Origin: Pseudomicrostroma phylloplanum
Taxonomy: Eukaryota > Basidiomycota > Exobasidiomycetes > Microstromatales
DNA length: 64,000 nucleotides
Assembly (NCBI GenBank): GCA_039545275.1
Contig: BCHS01000001.1
Span: 69,579-133,578, forward strand
Reading direction: 5' to 3'
Below, one piece after another: positions 1 to 10,938 of the stretch. The translations under genes were made by a program, and so were the position numbers. Under the pieces are notes generated by a model. It did no database searches. It was not told the origin of the DNA and was given only the letters and a program-made list of their open reading frames with translations. Positions within the stretch are counted from its first letter, which is position 1; every line of letters begins with the position of its first letter.

Positions 1-523
1 GCACGTCCTCGCAGCAAGCGGCAATACCAGACAGGACCAAGCCGTACACCTGACCACGCTTGTAGCAGGGTCGCCTGTATGAACCATGAATGTGGCTTGG
101 TCGTGAGCAGATACTGCAGTTCCTCTCCTGTCGATCAACCTGCCCTCTTCTTCAGTGGCACTTTGCACTTTTGCTTGCCCCTGTGCGTACACTGGCCTAT
201 GCTGCAGAACCACCCTGAACGCTAGCAATCCCGCTGTGGTTGTATGTGCCAGCTTGGTGAGCAAAGGTCAAGTAACAAGCTTTTAGCGATCCAGCTTGTC
301 ACACGAGGCGCATCGTAAGTCTGTACAGGTGAGCAAGCCCAGCTTCCGCTCCGAAGATCCCCGACTCCACTGCACGGCGTCCGCCATCGCTTCTTCCTGC
401 CTCCCGCGGTATTGTTACAACAACGTCCAGCTCCGGTCCTTCGCTCAGATCTCTCGCCTTCTTCTCGTGATTGACCAGGAACCCCCTTCGAAAGCGGCTT
501 CTCTCCCTCCTTGTACATCAACC
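1..523. other. Left-edge intergenic / upstream of the Mic12-like gene
   Basis: No convincing coding frame on either strand; the open frames here are short and of biased composition. The final 100 bases are pyrimidine-rich and probably contain the promoter and 5' leader of the gene starting at 524. I see no RNA gene. Confidence 0.5.
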
Positions 524-1269
524 ATGTCCTTTGCCCGCCTCGCCGTGCCCCCCGTGGCAGGAGCCGCAACCTCCCTCGCCCTCCTCTACCTCTACCACCA
601 AGCCACCCTCTCGCGGCACGACGCCCTGCAAGACGCCATTGAGCAAACGCGGGAGAGTGTAGAGAATGCCGAGCATAGGATCAGGGACAAGTTCAGCGGG
701 AAACCCTCTAGCGGAACAGCGGGAGCAGGAGGAGCAGGGGAAGAGGAAGGGCAGGCAGAGAGTAGCTTTTCGTTGGGAGGGAGGAGTCGCTACCAAGAGA
801 AGAGGTACAAGAGCATCGCCGAGGAGATCAAGGAGAGGTGGAACGTGAGTGCAGCGAACCTTACAAGGAGGAGAAGGGGCTGTATCTGGACATACTCTGC
901 GACCCAGCGCGGTCTGATTGGCTCATCCTGACCTCTTCTCTGCTTCATGCTACCCGCTCACTTGGCCTCCCCTGCCCACAGTACCACCTCCTGCATCTCC
1001 CCTCGACCTTCTCCCACCTAGAAGCAGACAACATAATCCTCACAACCCTCTCAACCCTCACAAACTACACCCGCGCAGCCGCCTCCTCCCTCTCCGGTGA
1101 TAGCTCATCTTCGAACTCTCTAGAAGGAGCAGCAGCGAGTGCTAGAGCTAAAGCGGGGGATGCGCTCGACCGACTCGAGGGCGCTTCATTGAGGACGGAG
1201 GAGGAGGTGAAGCGGAAGGCGCAGCAGGTGAAAGAGGGAATTGAGAGGCAGGAGGCTAGATTGAGGTGA
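524..1269 (+). CDS. MIC12: MICOS complex subunit Mic12 (Aim5)-like protein
   Basis: Two exons, 524-844 and 982-1269, joined in phase 0 by a GTGAGT..CACAG intron (845-981); 202 aa. The start is the first ATG before a short hydrophobic segment (about residues 4-24, rich in Ala/Val/Leu with a TSLALLYLY core), typical of an N-terminal inner-membrane anchor. A charged heptad-like stretch follows (about 30-55), then the motif KSIAEEIKERWN at the exon junction. This resembles the conserved block of fungal Mic12/Aim5, which helps shape crista junctions in the inner mitochondrial membrane. The C-terminal half is helical and charged and ends in EARLR. Yeast Mic12 is shorter (about 106 aa), so the C-terminal extension is unusual or lineage-specific. 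It is convergent with the next gene, 211 bp apart. The call rests on architecture and one motif. Confidence 0.55.
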
Positions 1270-1480
1270 CGTGCCGAGAGGGAGAGCTCAGGTCTAGGCG
1301 CTTTGCGAGCATGCGGAGTGGCTCTTATACAGATTGTGGGTTGGCGAAGACTACAATTGATAGCCATTGGCAGTACAATGGAACGGGACCCTAGGGCGGT
1401 ACATGCTGAGACAAGTAATGCGGTACGAGATTGTCAAGGAGAAGGCAAAGACTGAACAGGACAGCTCCTCTGGTCTTGTT

Positions 1481-3637
1481 TCACCGCATCGTCTTATCAT
1501 CATCATCATCATCGTCCCCACCCTGACCCTCCTCCCAGCTCAGGACCTTACGGATGCTCTCCTCACACCACACCCTCCCCTTAGCCTGATCGGCACACAA
1601 TCCTTCAGGGAACCCAATATCCCCGCCGTCTCTGAATGTCTGCCTCGATCCCACCTTCCACCAGCCAACAAGGGAGCCGCGCTTGCCCTGTGCGTGTGCA
1701 GTGGAGGAGGAGGACGACGACGAGTGCTGCTGCTGCTGCTGTTGAAGTGTGGCTCCCTCCAGCTCGCGCTCCTCCTCGAGCGGCCCCTCCATGCCTAGCT
1801 TGACAAATTGTTCCCTCTGCACCTTGCCCCAACCTTGCGGGTCCCTTCCCATCTTCCAGAAACTGCTCAGCACAGCCAACGGTTTGCCCCTCAGTAGTAC
1901 CTCCCTCTTCTCCCTCGCCTCGCTCGCGTTCAGTCTTGCAAAATTGCTCGACTCGACGCCGTGCGTGGCTTCAAAATAAGCGGTTAGCTGCGCAAGGAGC
2001 GTCTTGGACGAAGGGGCTGGGTGTTCCCAGCTGTACCACGATGTGAAAGGGTTGCGCTCTCCAGTCTTGGAGAGGACGCGGGTGATTGCGCTGGACCGGA
2101 GCTGGGCGTCTTTGCTCCCCATGACGCGGCGCTCGCTTGTTTGGCCGAGGAGGAGAGCGCCGAGCAGGCGGCCCGGGCTGAGGTAGCTTGCGAGGGAGGG
2201 GAGAAGATCGTTCCATGCCTGGCCTAGGCGAGTCTTGCGACCCTCGGCGCCGTACCCCATGCGTAGACCCGAGTCGGCAGAGACGTCGGTGGAATAGTAC
2301 GAGGTGGGCGTCTCTGCGTCGATGAACACCTGCGAGTGAATCTTGGAAGAGGGCAAGAGGGAAGCAAAGACGCTCGAGAGGAGAGCTCCATCGTGAAGGG
2401 AGACGAGGATGAATTGCTCGTCGCGGGGGGTTGCGCTCTCTTCTGATTTTGCCGAGTCGAAGAGGCCGAGCTGCTCGAGTCCCTCGGCGAGAGCGGCGGC
2501 TTGCAGCCCGAGGTCCTGCGAGCCTCGTACATAGTCGCTGAGTCCCATTCCGAGAGGATCGAACCAGACTGCTCTCCTGAGAGCTAGGTGGCCGTCTTCT
2601 GCGCCAGTGGCAGGCTTGTCGGCGGCGCGGTGAACCATGGAACGCAGCCAGTGAGAGGACGTGTAGCCGGAAACGCCTGCTGGGGGGAAGAAGATGGCTG
2701 TGGGCTTGTCGTCCCAAGGCGAATCATCGCCAGAGGCTGAGAGCGTCCGCTGTTCTTCGCTCAGGTCTTCTTCAGCAGGAGGCAAGGGACTTGCTTCGAG
2801 GCCGATGTGTAGTCGAACAAGCCCAGGTCCACTGAGGCTGTCGATGATGCCGCTGGGAGCAGTTGGCTGCCATCGAGAAGACTTGCCGGGGTTGACCCAC
2901 AGGAGCTCTCCTGGGGTCTCGAGTCCAGCATCATATCCGTCCAATGAGACGTTGCCGACGATGAGGAGTAGGGCGATGAGGACATTGAGGGTGCCGATAG
3001 AAGCGACGGCGACCTTGAACCACCTAGTATACTGATTCTGTACGTCTTGCGACCCCACACTGATGCGCAGGGGCGTCGATTCGCCCACTTCGTTTTGAGG
3101 CATCACCAGGTAGTCTGCATGAAGTGATGCGACGACCTTGGCTGAGATGACGGCCCATGCGAGGGACAGGGCCATCAGGACGAGGGCGGGTGTGGCAGAG
3201 AGGGCGGTCCCGTCATCTCGGAAGGTCTCGATGGCTGCGAGTAGGATGGCCAGGATGACTACGAGGGCGAGGGATGCCTCGTGGATGCCCTTTGTGACGG
3301 ACGAGGAAAGCTCGAAGACTAGCAGGGCTGGTCCGAGGACTAGGATGGCGACGAGGTGGAGGGTGGTTTGGATGAGGGGAGCCGTCGCAAAGGGAGAGGG
3401 CAGGGTGGGGTGCCATAGTAAGGTGATGAGGAAGAGGAATGCAAAGAGGTTCAAGCCGAGGAGGATGGCACCAATGGCAAAGGTGGCCTTGACAGCGGGG
3501 CGACTGTACATGGAAGGATGAGGAGCGGTAGAGGTGGCGGGGATGGTCTCTTGCTCCATGCCGTCATCGTCGTGTTGGGAGATGGCCCCGTAGCCGCCAT
3601 GGCCGCCAGAGGACTGACTGCGAGTCGACCTGGACAT
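1481..3637 (-). CDS. Polytopic membrane protein with C-terminal alpha/beta-hydrolase-like domain
   Basis: Single-exon frame of 718 aa, using the ATG at 3637 because the 39 residues upstream of it look like translated leader. After a polar N-terminus there are five hydrophobic segments at about residues 50-74, 88-108, 118-138, 150-170 and 206-230. A large soluble region then carries alpha/beta-hydrolase-like landmarks: FFPPAG near 316, FDPLGMGLSD near 359-368 and a strand-turn-helix VSLHDGALL near 412-420 where a GxSxG nucleophile elbow would sit. The serine is absent, so catalysis is doubtful. The C-terminus has a Gln/Ser homopolymer patch and ends in an Asp run. Fungal genomes carry related multi-span proteins described as integral membrane proteins of unknown function. 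Location and role are unknown. It is divergent from USO1. Confidence 0.6.
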   Translation of the reverse strand: MSRSTRSQSSGGHGGYGAISQHDDDGMEQETIPATSTAPHPSMYSRPAVKATFAIGAILLGLNLFAFLFLITLLWHPTLPSPFATAPLIQTTLHLVAILVLGPALLVFELSSSVTKGIHEASLALVVILAILLAAIETFRDDGTALSATPALVLMALSLAWAVISAKVVASLHADYLVMPQNEVGESTPLRISVGSQDVQNQYTRWFKVAVASIGTLNVLIALLLIVGNVSLDGYDAGLETPGELLWVNPGKSSRWQPTAPSGIIDSLSGPGLVRLHIGLEASPLPPAEEDLSEEQRTLSASGDDSPWDDKPTAIFFPPAGVSGYTSSHWLRSMVHRAADKPATGAEDGHLALRRAVWFDPLGMGLSDYVRGSQDLGLQAAALAEGLEQLGLFDSAKSEESATPRDEQFILVSLHDGALLSSVFASLLPSSKIHSQVFIDAETPTSYYSTDVSADSGLRMGYGAEGRKTRLGQAWNDLLPSLASYLSPGRLLGALLLGQTSERRVMGSKDAQLRSSAITRVLSKTGERNPFTSWYSWEHPAPSSKTLLAQLTAYFEATHGVESSNFARLNASEAREKREVLLRGKPLAVLSSFWKMGRDPQGWGKVQREQFVKLGMEGPLEEERELEGATLQQQQQQHSSSSSSSTAHAQGKRGSLVGWWKVGSRQTFRDGGDIGFPEGLCADQAKGRVWCEESIRKVLSWEEGQGGDDDDDDDKTMR

Positions 3638-4189
3638 CACTGGGAGGGAGGGAGGGAGGTAGGAGGAGAGGGGCGAGGCGAAGCGCGGAAGGTGGCCGCA
3701 GAGGGTATTGACCAAGTGAAGGGGATGAAGAAGGGGGAGGCCAAGCACGACCAAGGGGTTGGTGATGAACCTTTCTGCCTACGCCCCGCCCACGTCCTCC
3801 CCCACGAGGGTCCAGGCTCAGAGGCGGAAAGAAGACGAAGCGGGGCTGCGAGCAAAGGTGCAATGACGGCAGCGGGGTGGAGGAGAAGCAAGCAGCAGGC
3901 GGCAGCAATGGCTTGACAGGCAGAGCCAGCCACGCCAGCCACGCACCGACACAAGAACGGAACGGAAGCAAGACTCGAAGCACACAAGCAAAGCACCAGC
4001 CAGCCACGTCTCGCCGGCACAGGGCGACTAGTGAAACGCACACACGCACACGCCCACGCACAACCCTCGTACCATTGCACTTGACATCACCAGCATCGAG
4101 CAAGGACACAACTTACAACTCGCCCCCTCTGCTCACGCCTCGTCGACCTCGTTCCTCGCCACATCTCCTCTCCTCTTCGCCTGCCGAAG
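3638..4189. promoter_or_regulatory. Divergent intergenic region between the membrane-protein gene and USO1
   Basis: 552 bp separating two divergently oriented starts (3637 minus, 4190 plus), so it should contain both promoters. CA-rich tracts lie about 100-170 bp before the USO1 ATG. No convincing coding frame and no clear TATA element are seen. The long antisense frames at 3564-4109 look like GC-rich chance frames. Confidence 0.45.
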
Positions 4190-7100
4190 ATGCTGCACGG
4201 CGTCGAGTGGCTGGGCCGACAGTACAGCGCCCTCTCAAAGGGCGCAGCTGCCAACCAGTCCTTGATCCAGACCATCAATACCTTTGCGCAGCGCCTCTCC
4301 CAGTCCTCCTCTGCCGAAGACCCCATACAGGAGAGAAAGGCAGCCATCCTCAGCTTAAAAGGTCTCGCAAAGGACCATGCAAAAGAAGTCGCCGATCATG
4401 CCCAGAAGCCCCTGTTGGAATGTCTGGTGAGCCAGGCGTCCAGCAAGGCAGAAGGCAACGACGACGTTGCCAGGGCACTTGTAGAATGTCTCCTCGTCAT
4501 CTGCACCCCGCCAGAGCCAACACCGCCCAAGTCGACCTTTGGAGGCGTGGCCAGCTCTAGCAAGAAGCCCGCAGCTCCACTCGTACCAGCTGCCCTGGAC
4601 CGCTTCCTCGACTCGCCCGAGCCCTTGCACGCCTTGTTGCCCCTCTTTAGCCCTACGCGCTCCTTCTACCTGCGCTTTGCATCTCTGCAGTTCCTCGGGC
4701 TGCTCCTCCGCCATCGCAAGAACCTCGTGCAGTCACACGTCCTCACCTCACCCGGAGGATGTGGAGCGATCCTGGAATGCCTTTCGACCACCTCTGCCGC
4801 TGGTCATTCGCTCGGGTCCAGCGCAGAGATCATCCGCAACGAGGCCCTCCTCATCCTGCCCCACCTCGTCGACTCCAATGCTGATATCCAGAAGCTGATT
4901 GCCTTCGAGGGAGCATTTGAGAAGCTGCTGGACGTAGTCGCTCAAGAAGGACGCATCGAGGGAGGAGTGGTAGTACAAGACGCTCTGGAAGCTCTGGAGG
5001 CGCTGCTCAGATACAACGTCTCCAATCAGGTGAGTAGCGCGCGAGAGGGCTGGCGATCAGCAGAGCCCTCGATTCAGTATGAATCTCTTCCCCCCTTCCT
5101 GCAGAATTACTTTCGCGAAACGCTCTCGATACCTCTCCTCGCACCACTACTCTTCTACCCACCTCCCCTCCCTCCCAATGCTCCTGCCCATATCGCAGGC
5201 CAACGTGAACAGCAGCTTGAGTCGTTTGCCTTTCAGCCATGGGAGTACGATGCAGCAGACGAGTACGAAGAGGAGACGGCGCCCCCACCCTCGCAGCCTG
5301 CAGGGGATGGGCAGTCGGAGAAGCGGCAGCCTCAAGGACCAAAGATCGTGGGTGATGGTCAGAAGCTGATCAATGCACGGCTGGTGGTAGGAATTGCGGG
5401 ACTGCTGGTACAGGGAGTCGGTGAAGGGAAGAGGGCCAACCAAGTGAGTAGTAGAGAGAGCGCGTGTGAGCAGCAGCGTGTCCTTCCGAGTAAATCTGAC
5501 GAGCGGTCGGCTACGTTTACCCTCCCCCTCAGAACGCCCTGCTGTCTACTGGCTTCTTCCATGCCCTCCTGGACCTCGCGGTAGCCTCCTCTGCACCTCT
5601 CTCGCTCAAGACACAGGCTCTGCAAGTCCTCTCGCTGCTGCTTAAAAGCTCGCGCAACGTCCAAGATGCGCTAGGCGAGGCCTCTGTCACTCCCGTAGAG
5701 CCCATCAAGGTTCAGATCGCAGCTGATCTGGCCGGTCAGCTGGGCCAGGGAGAGAAGACGGCGCCGGGAGCCTTGGACGGTAGCGCTGCTGGTGGCAGTG
5801 GCGGCGCTGTAGCCACTTCGCGCATGGTCGAGTTTGTCAGGCTGCCTCCTCAATCGGCTCTGCTCGCATTGGTTTCAGCAGCCGTCTACGGCATGGCTCC
5901 CCCTTTCCGGCCCATCGACGGAGGCGTCCGCTCTCTTGCCGCCTTTCGAGCAGCGGCAGTCAAGGCGCTGCAGAGCATCCTGACGGACAACATCGATGCG
6001 CGCCTCTTCATCATCGCGTCCATGGCAGTCAGTGAGCAGTCCAGACCTGAAGACTCGCCAGGTCACGTCCTCTTGCAAGCTCTCACCTCTCTGCCTACCA
6101 ATGGAGGTGCTGGTGCAGAGGAGCACGACGAGCTGAGAGCGCTATTTGCAGGAATGATCTTGGGCACCGTGATCAGAGGGAGTGACACCGTCAAGGATCT
6201 GGCTAGGCGAGTGAGATTCGGTGCGGACGGCAGGACGACCATCGTTGATGAGCCCAAGGAGGGTAGTGAGCCAGCAAAGGGCAGCAGCGCCGGCGGGAAG
6301 GCCGATGGCGACGACGACGATGAAGACGAGGCGGCCTCGCTCCTCTCGGTCCTCATTGGCAACATCTCCGTCTCCCTGCGGTCTCAAGGCGATGCTCTCA
6401 AGGCCGAGCGGTCTCACCAGGCCTCCACTTCGGCCACCAACAAAGGCCCATCTAGTGCCTCTTGGACCAAGATCTTGCTTGCGCACCTCACCGTGTTGGC
6501 GCTGTGGCTTCACAAGTCGCCAAAGAGCGTCAAGGATCTCGTCGGCGACTCTAGCAATCTGCAAGCAGTCGTGCAGCTCGTCGCCGAGGGAGCCAATGGT
6601 GAGCATCTCCTAGTAGGACTGGGCACCTGGGTCCTTGGCGCCATCTACGAGTGGGGCCCAGCTGTCCCCGCACCAGTGAAGTCGGCGCCGAGCAAGGGTG
6701 GAAAAGGTGGCAAGGGCAAGCCAGAACCCTCCACCACTACCTCCAGCGAGCCCGCCAGCGATGCCATTACACGACAGGAAGTCTACGACCTCGTCACCAG
6801 CCGCATCGGACTAGACCAATTCGAGGCGAAGCTAGATCGGCTCAGGGACGACTCGAGACTGAAGCTTGTGGGGCCAGACGTGCTGGATAAAGTCGGCTCG
6901 AGGCCAGACCCAATCGCCAATGCTGGCAAAGAGGTCAAGGAGGGCATCGTGGGCGGACCGTCTGCGGATGAGGGAGAGGAGGACGATCTGCCGGAGATTT
7001 GGTTCGATTGGAACTGGGCAGAGTTCTGGAGGAGCGAGAATGGTGAGTAGTTGCGAGGGAGCGAGGGAATGTGTGGGAAAGCTACAGTGGCATAACATCT

Positions 7101-7739
7101 GACGTTCCCTTGCTCGTACACCCACCCTTTCGCCAGTCACAATTGCCAACTCGATGCTGGTACCGCCAGTCACAACGTCCTCCGAAGCCTCCTCGGCACC
7201 AGCCGAGCTCCTCGACGCCCAGCGTCAAATCGAGCAGCTACGCGACGAGGTCAAGCGTCTGCATCGCGAAGTCGAGTCTCGCGACCGGCTCATCGCCGAG
7301 GGTGGGCAGCGCGAGGGTGCCAGTCGAGAGGAGCGCGAGGTCCTCTTGAAGCAGACCGAGGAGGCCACCAGCGCCAGAGACGCTCTGCAGGCCGAGTTGG
7401 CGCGGGTGCAGGCCTCCCTCGAGGAAGTCAAGACTGCGGGCAGTCGTGCGGCCGAGGCGCACGCGAGCCAGCTCGGAGCCTCGCAGGAGAGACTCGTGGC
7501 GTTGGAGGGCTCGCTACGTGCTGAGGGGGAGAAGGCACATGGAGTAGAGGAGCAGATCAAGGTGCTCAAGGAGCAGCTAGAGGCCGTGAGCAAAAAGAAC
7601 GAGGAGGGCAGTGCGGCCGAGGAGAAGTCAAAGGCGGAACTGGACGCACTTAAAGCTCAGCTGGAAGAGCTGAACAAGAAGGTCGAAGAGGCCGAGGCAG
7701 AAGTCGCCAGGCTCAAGAAGGAGCTGGAGACTAGCCAGG

Positions 7740-7773
<34 letters not shown>

Positions 7774-7996
7774 CGCTGAGCCCACTCCAGCCGCATCCGC
7801 CTCATCCACGACGGACTCTACCCGCGTCGCCGAGCTAGAGCAGGAGAATCAGGACCTCCTAGTCATGCTCGACGAGCTCTCCACGAAGCGTAAAAAGGAC
7901 AAGCAGAGGCTCAAGGAGAAGGGAGAGGAGGTGAGCGAGGATGAGGATGAAGATGAAGATGAGGATGACGGGGATGGGGGAGAGGGGGAGGAGTGA
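4190..7996 (+). CDS. USO1: Uso1/p115 vesicle-tethering factor
   Basis: Four exons: 4190-5029, 5105-5443, 5533-7042 and 7137-7996 (introns of 75, 89 and 94 nt, all GTGAGT donors); 1182 aa. Uso1/p115 is the long coiled-coil tether that links ER-derived COPII vesicles to the early Golgi and works with Rab1/Ypt1 and SNAREs. Residues 1 to about 700 form the helical-repeat globular head; the opening HGVEWLGRQYSALSKG region and repeated LLxLL-type helices are visible. Before the tail lies a linker with alternating Ala-Pro. The last exon encodes a heptad coiled coil interrupted by a second Ala-Pro stretch (7739-7795), and the protein ends in a Glu/Asp-rich acidic tail, as in p115. Yeast Uso1 is longer (about 1790 aa), with a longer rod; this one is nearer animal p115 in length. 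Confidence 0.93.
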
Positions 7997-8559
7997 AGGT
8001 GAATAGAAGAGAAGAGAAAAGAAAGGGAGGGGGGTGTCAGGTGGTTGGATGAATGAATGGGATATACAATTCAAACTTATCAAGTCTCGAATCTACTTCA
8101 TGTGTGTGAGGCCTCGAGTACAATTGGTAAGAGAAGAGCGTAGCGGATGTGACAGGCAGGCAATATTCTCGAAACTTGTCACTCATGTTCTTGGAAGTAG
8201 ATTCGATTCCTTATACGGCTGATCTTCGTCTACAGGTCTACATGTGGTCTTATGAATTGGCAGGCGAAGCGATGTATGTTGAGTACGATGAGATCCTCGG
8301 TCGAGGTCGACGCCAGTACTTCGTGAGTAGTGACTCGTTATATCTATAAAGGCTTGTCTATCTTGCACCACTCGGTATATAGACTTGACCTATAAGTCGC
8401 CTTTCGTAGCACTGATCTATATTGTTAGGCCGGCTGGGGGCGGGCCTGTGGTGTAGTGCTAGTGCAGCTGTGGTGGTGGAGTGGTGGGTAAGGGTTAGGA
8501 AGGTCGTTGATCCTTCGCGTGGACACCAGATGGGCAAGGAGGTAGTGGGCTTTGCCTAG
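7997..8559. other. Intergenic, 3' of USO1
   Basis: 563 bp between USO1 and the converging accessory gene. It contains the USO1 3' UTR (purine-rich to about 8040). I looked for a tRNA around 8100-8215 because of an A-box-like ACAATTGGTAAG and a TTCGATTCC, but the arms do not pair. No gene seen. Confidence 0.5.
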
Positions 8560-9995
8560 TCAGACCATATTCTGATGGGTCGGTATATGAGTATCTTCGA
8601 GCAGCGTCTTCTTGGCATGCTCGTCGCCCGGGACATCTGCAGGTCGAGTGAATCTCATTGGAGACCTCGAACTCGCAGACCAGAGCTGGACACGACCTTG
8701 AGCCTGTATCGCTCCGCCCACTCCGCCGGTTGCATGCGCGCGAGTGGGGTCGAGGTTGTAGATGGCGGAGTCGTCATTGCCGCTGATGCCGCTGGTGCTG
8801 TACTTCCGGTCAAAGGGAGTGACGTCCAGAGACTGGTAGTTGTATGAGTCTGAGTAGCTGGTCGTCAGTGTCTTGAGCTGTGCGATTTGAGGGACGCGAG
8901 GGTGATGTAGCTGCTCTTTGTAGGACAGACAAGGGCGAGGTGCTCTGTCATACGCGGGGTGTGGTCTAGAGCGTCCGGTGTGCTTCGAAGAGGAGGCAGA
9001 AGACGACGTCGAGGGAGTGGGCGTGCTTGAGACGGTAACAGCGGCTTTGGGTGCGATATGAGAAAGTCCATATGCACTCTTGCTGATATCAAAGACCTCA
9101 GCTCCAACCCTGTACTCAGCCAGCTCCTCCCCAATGTCCCTTGCATCCTCGTTGGCCCAAACCACTTCCAAGACAGTCGTGGCTTCTGCCTGCGAATGGA
9201 TGCTTCGATGGCTGCTTCTCTGACGTCTCGCACTTGACGTGGCAGACAGATGGGTCGCGAGACGTCGAGCCCGCCGTAGCTTGCCGAGTTCAGGCAAACG
9301 CTGCCGAGGGAGCACGAGTGGATGAGCGCCGCCTCCACTGGTGCAATGACTCCATTGTGTATCTTGAGCACCATCGTCCTTGTGACTCTCAGAGGTAGCG
9401 GAGGCAAGCCATGAAGAGCCAGAGCCTCAGCGACGGTCATCTGCTCATCCGTCTCCTCTTGACCGATCGCACGAAGCAGGTCATTGAGCGGCATGCTTGT
9501 GGGAGAGGCCAGCTGACGTCTCAGCGGAACAATCTCATACGAGTGCCACTGTGCAGCGGGAGCACTTGTGGCCATGAAATTGAGAAGGCGAGTGGTCGAA
9601 TGAGCGCCGCTTTCTGCAGCCTCGCCGTCGTCAATGAGCCTGTTGATGGGCTCGCCGTCGATGCAAATGCCAATGTACCGCACGATTCCCCGCCTCTTCA
9701 CGTCTTCTACCCATCGTCGCTGGACAGGATAGGCCTCGGCAAAGTCTCCGAGGACAGCTTGGACGTTGATACCACGCGGTTGCCATTCGTGGACGTAGAA
9801 TGAGACTTCGTGCGGGGCACCAGGAGTGCGAGGAGCACGGCGTGCGTTGCCGAAGAGAGAGGACCAGGATGCTCTTGGCAACGAGTGGGACAAGCAGCTA
9901 TCCATCGTGCCAGTCGAGCCAGAATTGCAGACAGGGTGTGGCCACGGCCTCTGTGTGCGCATTGCAGCTGAGACCTTGCAGGCTGCGCTCCCCAT
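8560..9995 (-). CDS. GIY-YIG nuclease-like protein (predicted)
   Basis: Model: exon 9995-9234, a 44-nt intron (9233-9190, donor GTGCGA, acceptor CGCAG, phase 0), exon 9189-8560; 463 aa. GIY-YIG folds are small metal-dependent nuclease modules. The layout here fits. A VSFYVHE strand lies at 64-70 (GIY position). RYIGICIDG lies at 106-114, followed by Arg119 (YIG motif plus conserved Arg). A helix with EAALI, Glu221, precedes LNSASYGG with Asn236, as in the C-terminal Glu/Asn of the fold. A long insertion lies between the halves. The second exon adds a VLEVVWANEDARDIGEEL segment, then a Ser/Pro/Tyr-rich tail. The 5' end is unsure: another frame (10146-9898, starting MMSQTEEEF) also looks coding and could be a first exon joined by a weak splice. 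Neighbours are fragments and a decayed partial copy. Confidence 0.4.
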
Positions 9996-10146
9996 CGAGG
10001 ATGTCCGTTAGAAGGGCGATGGGAGTGGCGGTGGTGAATGTGGGCGAGAGAGATGCGAAGGATGGGATTTCCATTGCCCTGCTGATGAAGTAGTCTTCTT
10101 GGAGATTTCGAGAGTTTCTGAATTCCTCCTCCGTTTGCGACATCAT
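9898..10146 (-). other. Coding-like frame, possible alternative first exon of the GIY-YIG-like gene
   Basis: An 82-residue frame opens with MMSQTEEEF and continues through a region of plausible protein composition to WLDWHDG before a stop. It overlaps the 5' part of the 9995 model in another frame, so only one of them is real. Joining it to the downstream GIY-YIG frame would need a weak donor (GTCTGC) and an acceptor near 9856. A frameshift in the assembly or a decayed gene would look the same. Confidence 0.3.
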
Positions 10147-10149
10147 TGC

Positions 10150-10938
10150 CTAACCAACGAGCGTCTTATCCCTGATGCTCTGCAGGCGTTCTTCCCGTCG
10201 AGCAGCGATCACGTCGGTATTGGGAAGCGCCATTGTGTGGTGTGAAGCCAATTCGCTCCAAATAGGCGTCGATCTGGGGTTCGACGTCTTCCTCTGCAAA
10301 CAGGTCATATTTGCCCCTGGTAAGGTCCTGACCCTTGCGCTCCCATGCCCGCTCCTGCGCCCAGAAGTCGTTGTCAGAAGTGACATCGGCATGTGCCATC
10401 AACCGCAAGTCTTGCAGGGAGCTGACAGCGGCTGGTTGGCAGTAGACCGTGTCCTCCATTGGTCATTGCTTCAAGCCCGAGTCGCTTAGATGGCGCTTCT
10501 ACAGTACCAATGATCTTGCTCGCAGAACGGCCGCTCAGGATGGCTAGAGAAGTGTGGCTACGAAGGATCAAAGTCTTGAGGGTGACTGTGTAAGCAGAGA
10601 AAGCATGTCTGCACCGTAAAGTACTTGTCCCAGGCAGCGTAAGCACGAGTGGCAACGCCTTCCTGCCCACCGACCTCTTCCGCTGAGCCCATTCGAACGG
10701 GGTATCGGTTCGGGACTGCGAAGGCTGCGTATGCGTCCGTGACTTGGTTGTCGACAAACGCGTAGGACACCTCCGAGGGACTTAGCCATCGAGGTACATA
10801 GTCTCCATTGTACTTGATGCAGCCTGCGTTGGAGTCTCGGGTCGGCTGTACAGCTGTGGTACTGGCTTGCAGCGAGAGGCGATGGCAGGCCCCTTGTGTC
10901 GCCGACCGATGCAATGGGCAGTGTATCCGAAGCCGTGA
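10150..10938 (-). other. Coding-like fragments of unknown identity
   Basis: Two minus-strand stretches have protein-like composition but no clean gene model. In 10166-10459 a helical, charged segment contains DNDFWAQERAWERKGQDL. In 10558-10914 a segment contains YVPRWLSPSEVSYAFVDNQ and ends in AYAAWDKYFTVQ. They could be exons of one small gene or remnants of one. Neither matches the neighbouring GIY-YIG-like protein by eye, and I recognise no family. Confidence 0.25.

Noticed and set aside
8100..8215. A tRNA-like A box and TTCGATTCC
   Set aside because: The T-arm and acceptor arms do not pair, and the spacing needs an improbable intron.
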